Part shown: one piece after another, positions 18,060 through 27,601 of the stretch | How positions within the stretch are numbered: the first letter of the stretch is position 1 | Layout of the letters: every line of letters starts with the position of its first letter | Origin: Spirogloea muscicola | Lineage: Eukaryota > Streptophyta > Zygnematophyceae > Spirogloeales > Spirogloeaceae | DNA length: 27,903 bases | Direction of reading: 5' to 3' | Assembly (NCBI GenBank): GCA_009602725.1 | Contig: WELB01000151.1 | Coordinates: forward strand, 60,237 to 88,139 | Made by a program: the position numbers and the translations under genes | Notes under the pieces: model-generated | Databases searched by the model: none | Told to the model about the DNA's origin: nothing | The model's input: only the letters and a program-made list of their open reading frames with translations

Positions 18060-20904
18060 TCAGGTGTCAAGCCAATTGGGGCCAGCATTGATGACGCACT
18101 TGAAGTGGCGCCGGTTCCAGTTTAGCTGGGCAGGAAATTGAACAGCAAGCAGATATCTGTGAGCATCACTTGACAGCTACCACTGTTTACTTGTCACCAT
18201 GCCCCAAAGCTCAACATGCAATGCAGCTGACCAGGACAACAAGGACCTGGTCAGACTTGTTGCCCGCATCTCTTGCAGGTGCAGAGGAGGGCTTGAGGTA
18301 ACCTGGACAAGGTACTTAGTGTCGTTGACGCCGATGAGATTGTAGTAAGCCTTCTCTGGAGGGTCTGAGTAGCTGATGGGCCCGTATGTCCACTCGCATA
18401 AGTCCGCATTCTCAATCTCCGTTCCCTACTCAAGACAAGACAGACAAATTGGAGAGAGTAGCACAAACATCAAGTTGATTAGGATAGTAACAACCAGCTA
18501 TGCCAGACACATGACAACACAGGGCAGACTTAATATGTTCATCAACATCATCAACATTGTTAAAACAATCATGGTCACGGCGTGCTATCTGGCACATTCG
18601 CCATGCAAAGCAGCATTAAACAGCCACTTTGGATGTAGCACATTAGAAGAGTTGTGTATTAGGACACTGCATTTGACAAGTGAAAGGAGAACCTCATGGT
18701 GAAGTACGCCAGAAGCTTGCACTACAAACAGCTACTTTTCAATTGTTGAGGTGAGTGGAAGTTTGGCCAGAACCTTCACACAGTAGCTGGGCGTGTCCTT
18801 AGGCCCATGGAAGGGGTTGGTTGCAATCTCTGCAAGCTCGTGCGCAAACATGTTAACGACAGCGTCAACGCCGCGGTCGCCATTAGGCGGCACCCATGTA
18901 ATATCAATCTGTGCAAACGTGCAGTAGATGGGGCACTGCGTGATGGGGTTCCCAATCCAGGCATATGCCAGCTTCATGCCCTGCTCAGAGCAACACCAAA
19001 ATGAGCAGCTCTCTGAGAGCACAGGGCCTGCAGAGGGCGCAAACTTGAGCAGGTTATGCTACTGAGACTGTCTAGCAAGGAGTTGGAAGCCGTCCTGCGA
19101 TCCCTTAGCAAACCACAATTACGTTTCCGAAAAACATCACTTCACCCTCACTTTACAGAGGAGGACAAACCAGCTCCATATTAACAGCGTGCTGTGTGAT
19201 AGGAGTTTATTGTCATACATTGATGGGAGCAGACGTGTGGTAGCCGCAGTACACATAGCAAGAGTCCTGGACATACACGTCCGGGCTTGTCAGCACCATG
19301 TACGCGCCCTGCAAGACGAGCGGTCACAAACATCAGCGTCAGAGTGCCCATTGCAGGGCAATATTCTTCGAGGTATGAGGACAAGCAAGGTCTCACATAG
19401 CTTTCTCATTGCATTGAGATCTGTCCGAGGAATAATGGAATATGCACATCTGACTTGGCGGATGCATGAACTGCAGGATGTACGCCAGGATCGAGCGGGA
19501 GGCTCCTCTTGTTGGCACTGTTTGTGGCGTGTGCCACGATTCTCCTAATGTCCGCCTGGCACAGGGCTCCTTGCGCAGATAGACTTAGACAATGGCCGTG
19601 TGCATGCAATGTGACATGCTCATGAGCTGCTCAATAATACACACGAGCATCCTGCTTAACACCTCCAAACATCAATTTGAGCGACTTGCCTGTGTGAGGG
19701 GGCTGGCCTTCGTCCCCGCAGCAGGGTAACATGAATACCGGTCCACGATGTCGGCGGCGTACGTCACATTTGCCGTAACGCGGGTCCCATTGAAATTCTG
19801 ATAATTGTTGACGTTAATGTCCCACCACCCGCGGACCGTGGCTGCGCCGTCGATGTATGGGTTGCTGCGCTCGCAGTGACAAAAACTTCGAATCTTTGGC
19901 GACGAGTAGCGCTTTAACAGATGCGCAAAGCTTGGTCTGCTGAGGGAGCAGACTTTTGACAACGTGCGACTGAATGCTAATTGGTATCTGTTGATTCACC
20001 TCTCAATGCCACGTCACAAGAGTACGAGGCCCAACCTCGTGCCAATGGAGTCGACGAATGTCCGGATAATCTGGCGCTGGTCGCTCTTCCACGCGCCATA
20101 GTAGATGACGTATACGTTGAAGGGTGTAGTATAGAGCTCGCCGCCCTGATACTGCAGGTACGGGTAAAGGCCAGCAACAATGTCTGGCTCGTCCTTGCCC
20201 AGTGGTTCAGTCTTGGCTGCCTCTGCAGTGAATCGCTCAGCAGCCGACACATTGCCCTGTAAAATGCCGTCAAGATGTTGTCAGTGAAATTAGTGATAAG
20301 TTTAGTCTGTCTGTGTTTGCTTGAGGCAAGTAGTGCACAAGCTGCGGCTAGGATGCAGGAGACGTGCACCTGCTGGCTGGCCACGAGAGCGGCGGCAGAG
20401 GCGAGCTGCTCTCGCTTGTACACCGACGAGCCGTGAATGTGGACGTAGCCGTTGCTGGCCTGCGCCAGCCACTGGGCCATGGAGCCCTTAGTCACGCCGC
20501 CGCTGCCGGCGCCGGTGCCGGGAGCGGCGAGCTCCTGCACCTCCACTGGCGGGCCTCCGCCTGCCGCCGGCGGCGGCTGCTGCGGTGTCAGCGGCGGCGG
20601 CGGCGTCGAGCCTTCCACGACGCCCAGCGACGACGGCTCCAAGACCAACCTGCGCATCGAGGAGAAACGCTGCCATAAGCGACGCAGCACGGCGCCCCGG
20701 TGAGATTCACAGCTTTGAGCAAGATGAGTCTGCAGCTGGCGACAGCCCAAGCTCGCCACATTCGCAGCGCGCCGGTCTGACTCAAGTCGCACTTGCCAGA
20801 GATTCTGGCCCAAGTTGCACTCACCAGGATTCCGCGCAAATTGCAGAGCAGAGGAGTGCCGTCGTCGTCGCCACCCCCCAATGCAGTCGCGACATCGACG
20901 CCAT
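18060..20904 (-). CDS. EXORDIUM-like (phosphate-induced protein 1 family) secreted protein, 8 exons
   Basis: Exons in gene order: 20904-20825, 20649-20370, 20256-20036, 19864-19690, 19308-19219, 18980-18780, 18425-18303 and 18125-18060. They give 411 aa; angiosperm members are about 310. The family is apoplastic and linked to growth and nutrient or brassinosteroid responses; its biochemistry is unknown. Exon 1 encodes a clear signal peptide with core VATTTALLCSAICA. Exon 2 is a Pro/Gly/Ala-rich stretch not typical of the family. The family core follows: NVYVIYYGAWKSDQRQIIR, RGWWDINVNNY, VLTSPDVYVQDSCYVYCGYH, AYAWIGNPITQCP, WVPPNGDRGVDAVVNMFAHE, ATNPF, then AYYNLIGVNDTKYLVQLNWN and a final Cys region. 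Intron 4 (19689-19309) needs a GC donor in perfect context (CAG|GCAAGT); the other six are GT-AG. The start is fixed by the signal peptide and phase. The C-terminal exons are the least certain. Confidence 0.87.
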
Positions 20905-21530
20905 CCTCTGGCACTCTCACGATCGCAGGTGGAACAGGAGTCGCAGGCTGGGCAGCCCACAAGCACCTCTGGTACTGGCAGAGATCTCACAGGCAGACAG
21001 AGGTCCGGCTCGCCATGCCCCGCGGGCTCGGCATGGAGGGCCGTGCCGCCGCAGCCGCCGCAGCTGCCGGTGTGGGCGACGGCGCCATGGCGACGATGAA
21101 GGCGACAGCGGCACAGGGCAGAGCTTCTTGGGCGCCGAGGTGGGTCAGCTGTGGGCCGGGAGGAGGGAGGGCGGGGGGGGCCAGCAGCGGCTGCAGGCAG
21201 GCAGGCTGGCGGCTGTAAGTGGGCGGGAGATGCGCCGGCGGCGGGGCAGCTGGGAAGAAGCACAAGCGGCTGCTGATATTAAAAAATCGGCTGTAAACTG
21301 CCAGCCAGATGCATACAGGTGTTCATGACGGAGAAGGGAGGAGGGAGGGAGGAGGAAAGAGAGAGGGAGGCTCTGCCAGTAGAGGGCGAGAGGGGAGGAG
21401 GGAGGAAGGCCAGACGCCGCCACGCCTACTGGTCGCCGTCGCCTGCGACACCACAACGATGGCGACTGGTGCGAGCGAAGCTGACGGCACTGGCCTCCAC
21501 GAGTGAACGAACTGAACAGCTCCTCCAGTG
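20905..21530 (-). promoter_or_regulatory. EXORDIUM-like upstream region with a pyrimidine tract on the sense strand
   Basis: At 21328-21410 the plus strand is almost pure purine (GAGGGAGGAGGAAAGAGAGA), so the sense strand of the EXORDIUM-like gene carries a long CT tract about 430-500 bp before the ATG. It resembles the CT tract before the WRKY gene and may be a Y-patch or leader element. A GCC-rich block lies between the tract and the start. Confidence 0.4.
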
Positions 21531-21531
21531 C

Positions 21532-21862
21532 AAGATTGTGGTTGTGAGACCAGCCCAAAGGAATGTGGACAGTACTTCCACAAGAAGTAAGCTCACAGCT
21601 CCTTGTACAGTAAGAGACTCTTCCCTTCCAGTAGAGAGAAGAGCTCGCCCATAGAGAAGAGGGGCTGGCAAAGCCAACCCAAAAAGAATGGACAATGTCC
21701 AAAGCCAAAGAAAAACGTAGAGGGCGATTGCTGTCAGCTTCATCCGCCTCCCATTCACAGCCATCGCCCCCGTCTGGAGAACTCTTGGACCCGGCAGTGT
21801 TTTCTTTTTGTCCGTGGGCTGGGTATTCACAACCCTTGCCCCCTTCCTTTGGGAGAGCACCT
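21532..21862. repeat. Nest of hairpin-repeat units
   Basis: Minus-oriented cores lie at 21540-21556 and 21662-21680, the latter after CTCGCCCATAGAGAAGAGG and before AAAAAGAATGGACAATGTCC. A plus-oriented core lies at 21816-21835 (GGGCTGGGTATTCACAACCC) followed by TTGCCCCCTTCCTTTGGGAG. Confidence 0.7.
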
Positions 21863-22800
21863 TCGTTTTTCAACACATTGCCCCATCTGTGGAGCTGCTT
21901 CAGCCAGCCATCACCCCTTAAGGACGATCTTTGATCGACCGGAAGTGGCGGGTGAGAGGGAGGAGAGACGGAGTGAGGGAGATAAAGAGAACGGTGGAGA
22001 GAGACCGAGACACATGTTTTGTTCCGAAGGCTCTGCAACAGGACAGGCTAGGAGTTGCCACCCCAAACAGAACGCACGAACTGGAAGTCTGTTGCCAGAA
22101 TCTGATTCCATTGAGCTGCCAATCTCTCAACGTCAGTGAGTTATGGGTAACAATGGCAGCTACCAGGGACGGAAGGGGAGAAATTTGCGTAGGGAAGCGT
22201 AAGGTCCAACATGCTCAAGGTCCTAAATGCAAGCTCTGAGGAACTACCCCTTTAAACGTCATAATGCTGGCACGCGCTGACCCAGTCTGGCATGGCCACT
22301 GTGGTACCTCATTGGTGAGAAAATCTAAGCGAAGACCTGAGCACCTGTGCGGTGAGGTCCATCGAGGCAATGCATTGCTGATTGGTTGGGGAATCAGCAA
22401 ACTGCCAATGTTTGCCAGTATGACTGCAAATGACATTTAGCTGTCCAGAGTACGGCCCTCCCGCTTGCCTCGACTCGGCAACGTTACTTGGGTCTCCATG
22501 ATGGTGTCTAAAGCACTCCAAGCTGTGACCCACTCCCACCTTTGTCCAATTTCCATTGGGCTTGCAACTGGTTACAGTGCATCTTCATATCAGCAACAAG
22601 ACACACTTCTCTTCCTAATTGAGCTCATGCTCTATCTAGGCCAGGTTATTGAGGTGCTCCGTATCCACGTTGCATGAACTAGCCCATGCCATCTGATCAG
22701 TAAGGTGACGCTCTATCTTAAGATGCATCTTAAGCGCAGATCCCAGGACAACTGCCGCCTCTTAATTACTCGCCGATGCGGACAGTCAACACCACGGCAC
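21863..22800. other. Gene-free stretch, nothing recognised
   Basis: Short open frames only. A purine-rich tract (about 21945-22010) is the only compositional feature. Confidence 0.45.
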
Positions 22801-22810
22801 TGGTAGCTGC

Positions 22811-22978
22811 TGACGTGGCACGATGCTGGCCGGTTCTTGGCCAATGGGGACACGTGCTGCCATTCTGGGGGCACTTGGATGGCCGACGTGGCAACCCGCG
22901 AGGGGCAGCACAGTGGCCGCCGCTGATGTGGCATGCCAGCGGGGCCCCTTGAGCTGGCGACGTGGCAGCCAGCGTGGC
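22811..22978 (+). promoter_or_regulatory. Cluster of ACGTGGC / CACGTG motifs
   Basis: ACGTGGC occurs at 22813-22819, 22886-22892 and 22960-22966, with CACGTG at 22851-22856 and near-matches ATGTGGC (22926) and GCGTGGC (22972). This is the ABRE/G-box core bound by plant bZIP factors. It lies 0.4 kb beyond the ClpR1 stop and 1.9 kb upstream of the EXORDIUM-like start, so the target gene, if any, is unclear. It may instead be a diverged tandem repeat of a (T)GACGTGGCA unit. Confidence 0.4.
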
Positions 22979-23371
22979 AGGGAGAACTCCCATCCATGCA
23001 AGGAGCGCACTGTGGCGGCTCTTTCGTTCAGTAGCCTCGTCCTGAAGCTTGTCGAGCACATAGCACATCGCTTCCAATCCTAGTGGCCAGTGGAGCACTT
23101 AGGTAGGAACGGCAGCCATTGGATCGGCCATCTGTTCTACAATGCCAAGATCTGGGGCCGGATTGACTCGTGGCCATCCAATTCTATGGGCCAATTGCAG
23201 TTGGACCCGATCTGGTTTATCCTCACTAAGCTGGGGTCGCCTCATTCTTTTAGTATAGCCTGTTCCCCTGAGCGTACAAATGACAAGTCACCTTAGCAAA
23301 GATCAAATAAATGCCAAGTGACTTGGGCCGGCAACAGGCCTGATCTCTATGTACAGCATTGTCCTTCACTT

Positions 23372-26300
23372 TCAAGGCCTCCCTGAAGGAGCAAACTGAG
23401 GCCCGGCTCTTCCAGCAGCAGCTCTCATCGCCTTAGACTGAGCTAGCAGCTCATCATAGTTCTGCATAAGTAGCAGCAAAATCGGGTCAATTCAATGCAT
23501 CCGCACCTCATACCTAGGTCAAGTGCTGCCTGCTGCCTTCGGTCATGCTGTAGATGCGTTTAAGGAGTTGCTGACTGAACAAGCTCACTGAAGCCTGCAA
23601 CATCTGAGGAGAGACCTACACCCACTCATATCAGTCTCTTTTACACAGCACCTAACTGAAGGCTGGAGTTCGGGAATAACAGCTTTACCTTCTTGTCCAT
23701 GGCAACACCACGGCTTTCAATGACCTTGTCTGCCAAACCATACTCAATGGCCTCCTTCGCACGGAAGTACCTGCACGAAGACGGACCATCACTTCAGCAT
23801 GTAACAAATGTGCAGCTGCTCTCTTCCTCATAAGCTTGTCAAGGATGCCTCATGCCTCAAGCCTCAATAATTCTAGATAATCAAGGAGGTCACTGATCGA
23901 GGCGTCATATAACCTAGGCCTTTGGATGTCCTTTGCTATTTCGTTCCATGGCTTCCCTGTGCCCTGGGCCAGAAGACCAATGTAGTAATTGGTGTTCGCA
24001 TCGAGCTCCTTCGCCTGCAAACAATATTACAGAAGTCTCATGTCAAGTAAATTTCAGAGCTTCATTAAATACACCATAATGTCAAGAACGCAAGCAAGCA
24101 ACAGCAGTGACCAAAGATGCTGCTAAGGGCCCTCATGTCAAGCACAAATATTGATGAGGTATGCTACCTAGAATTCAAGGTGCATACCTTGATCCACATG
24201 TCCGTAGCATTCCCGCTTGACTGGCTAACTTTTGGCGAATACAATTTAGCTGCACAAGCGCGCAAAGATTTCAACAACTCCCTAAGACCATGTAAGGAGG
24301 ACTCAGCGTAGTAATAAGATGGAGCACAGGCAGGTCCAATGCATAACATGGTCAGAGCTTTCAAAGCAGAACTTACTAACAGAGTTGGGTTGCACAGCTC
24401 GGCAACCCTTGTCTCCAATTGTCAGCAGCATAGCCGCTTGGCCAAAAGCCATCCCGCAATTCACAGTGAAGACTTTGGGCTTCACATACTGCAGGTATAA
24501 CCACAAGGACTTCTGTCACTGGGGTGTGCCCTGGGTGCACACTTGGCAAGGTACATGTAATCTAGCATAAGATGATGGCCTCTACGAAGAATGATGACAA
24601 TTGAAGCAACACTTAACAGCATGAACTCCTAGCCCTAGGAGCGCTCAGTAAGATGGTGGCCTCTATGAAGAGGGATAATCATGGACGCAGCACTTCAAGG
24701 CATTGACTTGTAGGCTAGGAGCCCATGCCATGATTTCTCCTGCAGAGACTCTCCTGCACTGACTCTACACTCACCGCAATTGTATCAGCTATTGCATAAG
24801 CCTCAGTCTCAAAACCTATGCTCTCTCTCTTGTCATTCTGCCAGCAACAAAATAACAAATATCAGGACAACTTGACTTCGGCAAGGCACTCATACAAGCC
24901 ATCACATACAGACTGACTAGGACTGTGAGTTCACAGTAGTTGCAGTACAGTACATGTCAACAGCAAAGAATATGTTACCTGTGTGCCTGGTGAGTTGATG
25001 TAGAAGTAAATGGGCTTTTGAGGATTGTCATAGTCCAACCAAAGTAACTCTGCTATGATCAACTCAGTAACAGCAGGAACGATCTGCTCATATGTAGATA
25101 GGCACACCAGGCGAATGTGGTCAGAAGCTTGTCAAGCCGACATTGACAGAGGGTTCTAGATCAATCAGCCTCTCATATACTACAGAATGCTGCCTTGTAT
25201 GGGTGCACATAAGTGGCAGCTCACTGCCACTCTCTAAGCATTGGAGAAACGGTGCCTCAATCGCACGAAGTGTTGATACAATTTTTGTGCTTCGAGTCAA
25301 GAACCTGATACTTCAGCCATGCAGCTTATGAAAGCACAGTTATGTTACCGGCATGCCCAAGTAGCATATCCGTGCATCCAACAGAAGAGAGGGAAGGTCG
25401 GGAGGAGCAGTCTTTGGCCTTCCATAGCCGCCTCCGCCTCTGTACATGTTGACACTCATGCTCAACCGAGATGGTGCATCACTGAGCGTGGACAAGTTCC
25501 ACATGCCTGTTCCCTCCTTGTAATGTCTGGCTGAGGATATAGTCTCCTGCATAAGGACAATTTGATTGTGCTATAAGTGCCAAACGCCTCTCATGACCAT
25601 TGCTTGACACCTCTGTGACTAGTTAATTGACAAGGTGCCAACTAATTGTATTCGCCACTGCTCGGAGAGTTTGCAACCTATGCAGCTGCAGCTGTCTATG
25701 AATGTCACTTCAGAACAGACCAATCTCTTCCTCCCACTAGTATTGTCATGTAGTGCACCAACAACCAGTAGACTGCACTGTGAATGCTTGCTATAACGGG
25801 GCTGGTACAGAGTCATGTAGTGCACCAACAACCACTAGACTGCACTGTGAATGCTCGCTATAACGGGGCGGGTACAGAGATGCTCATAAGGCCAACAGAA
25901 GCAAGTGGTACAGAAGGGGCAGACACTGTTATTTGAGATAGGAGGCTGAGGACAGTACAGGAGTGACAATGTTGCTCTGCCGGGAAATAGGATTGTCCTC
26001 CGTCATGAACATATCCATCTGACTTGCCGTCAAGCCATACAGAGACTGTGGTATATTCTTGAAATTCTCCGCCACTGAAGAAATGAGGGAAGGGGCATGT
26101 CAGTAGGTCAGAGGTTTACGCAAATAAATGATAGTAATATGTGCACTATTATACAGCAATGTATATGCTGAAGAGTCCTCACTGGGAAGGGAAAAAGCTG
26201 AAGGGCTTCTTATGTCCCACAAATTCAATCATTCCGGTCGATAGGAGGATCACATCCATGTTGCAGCATCAACGCGGCTGGCTACACCTTCGTTAATTAA

Positions 26301-26643
26301 CGAGAAAGCACTGACGAGTAGCAGTGACAACCAAATGTGTTAACCGTTAGCCACAGACTGCGAGAGGCGGAGCGCGGTGCAGAGGACTGGCAAGGCGCAT
26401 ACATCCTTCCTTGAGGCTCTCGTGGCGGAACTGCTTGGGCACGTCCTTGAGAGCCGCGCGCACGCCCGTCACACGACTACCGGCGCGGGCGAGCGCGGAG
26501 CGGCGGAGCAGCGCCAGGCGCTGCCCCGCGAAAGAGCTCCCACCAGAGCCATGCACGTTGGAGCGAAGGCCACTGGCGATGGCCACGGCGGCTGGCGCCG
26601 GCGGGGCGCCGCAGCACCGAGCGCTCAGCGCGGCGGCCGCCAT
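23372..26643 (-). CDS. CLPR1: Plastid Clp protease, inactive proteolytic-core subunit ClpR1, 10 exons
   Basis: Exons in gene order: 26643-26403, 26074-25959, 25546-25349, 25083-24979, 24837-24775, 24488-24377, 24249-24188, 24014-23914, 23770-23689 and 23461-23372. They give 389 aa (Arabidopsis ClpR1 about 387). ClpR1 is a structural, non-catalytic member of the stromal ClpPR ring. The first 65 or so residues are Ala/Arg/Ser-rich and lack acidic residues, like a transit peptide, with VRA-A as a possible cleavage site. Diagnostic blocks: DVPKQF, YGLTASQMDMFMTEDNP, MSVNMYRGGGGYGRPKTAPP, DLPSLLLDARICYLGMPIVP, PIYFYINSPGTQ, FTVNCGMAFGQAAMLL, ATDMWIKAKELDANT, and C-terminal NYDELLAQSKAMR. The ClpP Ser motif (GQAAS) reads GQAAM, and the His region reads QPNSVTKLYSP, so both catalytic residues are absent as expected. 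All nine introns are GT-AG. The ATG at 26643 is in ACCATGG context. Confidence 0.95.
24571..24722. repeat. Diverged tandem duplication in ClpR1 intron 5
   Basis: Two copies with a period of about 81 bp (24571-24651 and 24652-24722). Each starts GATG-TGGCCTCTA-GAAGA and ends CTAGGAGC. Confidence 0.7.
25745..25878. repeat. Recent 67-bp tandem duplication in ClpR1 intron 2
   Basis: Copies 25745-25811 and 25812-25878 differ at only three positions (CCAGTAG/CCACTAG, GCTTGC/GCTCGC, GGCTGG/GGCGGG). The copies begin GTCATGTAGTGCACCAACAA. Confidence 0.9.
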
Positions 26644-26993
26644 GGTCCCGGGCGCCAACGACGTCGGCGCTCGTCTGGCTCTGATGAGCTCCGCCGCACG
26701 GCTCCAGTCGTGAACTCGGGTGCTGCGAAAGCGGCGGCGATTGGTCGGGCCTTGGCTCGCAAGCCCTCGGCTGCACAGGGCGCACTGCAGCCCTCGGCTA
26801 CGAAGCCCGCGGCTTGGCTTGCGGCGGCGGCGGGGGCGTTGACAGCGGCCGCCGCGCCCGCGGAACGCGGCGCTTGCTGCGGCGGAGGAGGCGGCGCCGG
26901 GCGAGGAGGCCCTAGGGTATGGAAAGAGCGGCAGACATAGGCTACGTGGAGCATCCAGATATTCCGTCGACTCGGTTCCAAAGCGCTTGCTAG
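26644..26993 (-). promoter_or_regulatory. ClpR1 upstream GC-rich region
   Basis: A GC-rich block with short internal repeats of CTCGG-CTGCACAGGG / CCCTCGGCTACGAAGCC type. A CCAAT box on the ClpR1 sense strand lies at about 26738-26742. The block ends at the edge of a family A repeat (26994), so the promoter is probably confined to about 350 bp. Confidence 0.35.
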
Positions 26994-27175
26994 ACCCCGT
27001 GTATTAGAAAGAAATGTAGGCCAAATGGCCAGGGACAAAGGCAAGCACATCTAAAGATCTACATAACCTACGGCAGATTGACCCGCTCAATAACCACGGG
27101 TCAAAACATGAAGGTCACTACTCGATGCATGAATACTAGATGCCAGGAACGGAGCCCTTCTGCCACCTACTAGAG
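26994..27175 (-). mobile_element. Dispersed repeat family A, copy 3 (left part)
   Basis: Starts CCCCGTGTATTAGAAAG and matches copy 1 nearly base for base to CCACCTACTAGAG. The matching sequence then stops and a hairpin unit begins. On the minus strand the frame reads GGRRAPFLASSIHASSSDLH and VLTRGY-stop. The inverted W-box pair is kept (about 27078-27105). Confidence 0.75.
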
Positions 27176-27592
27176 AAGAAAGTGCTCGCCCATTGAGAAT
27201 AGGGGCTGGAACAACCAGCCCGAAAGAGAGAAGGCGCGCGGGGCGCATGAATTGAAAGGGAGGCCAATTCAAGCCAATACATTGTTCAGGCAGAGTCGAG
27301 TGCAGACTAAACAATGCTACATAATACGGAGACCTAATCTAAGGCACCTAAGATGACCCGAAAAAGAATGAACAGAGTACGAGAAGGGGGCCAGGGGAAG
27401 CGCTAAGAAACAGAAACAAAGCAGCTACGAGACACTCAGTAACCCCTGCTAAGCAGCCGCAGATCAGAGATGCTGGGCTCCTGGAAGTGGGTCCCCTGGC
27501 CAGAGCCAGAGGCAGCAGCGAGGGCTCTGCCGGCACGAAGGTGCAGCGCCCGGGCCATGGACCTCTGCAGCGAGACGGCCAGGCGCATTCGA
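27176..27592. mobile_element. Composite insertion interrupting a family A copy
   Basis: Opens with AAGAAAGTGCTCGCCCATTG and the hairpin at 27203-27221, followed by the reverse CATGCGC module (27223-27259). At 27361-27485 it has a block nearly the same as 10549-10680, with SDLRLLSRGY-stop on the minus strand (27436-27468). The sequence CTACTAGAG lies on both sides (27167-27175 and 27593-27601), and the family A sequence CTCGCCCAGCTTTCTGGTGC resumes after it. This fits an insertion with a 9-bp target-site duplication, though recombination between copies could give the same picture. Confidence 0.45.
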
Positions 27593-27601
27593 CTACTAGA
27601 G

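Noticed and set aside
19977-21263. 428-codon minus-strand frame overlapping the EXORDIUM-like gene
   Set aside because: It reads through introns and mixes frames. Only 20370-20649 agrees with the family, and the true start is the signal peptide at 20904 in another frame.
26377-26940. 187-codon plus-strand frame opposite ClpR1 exon 1
   Set aside because: An antisense shadow of the GC-rich transit-peptide exon with no recognisable domain.
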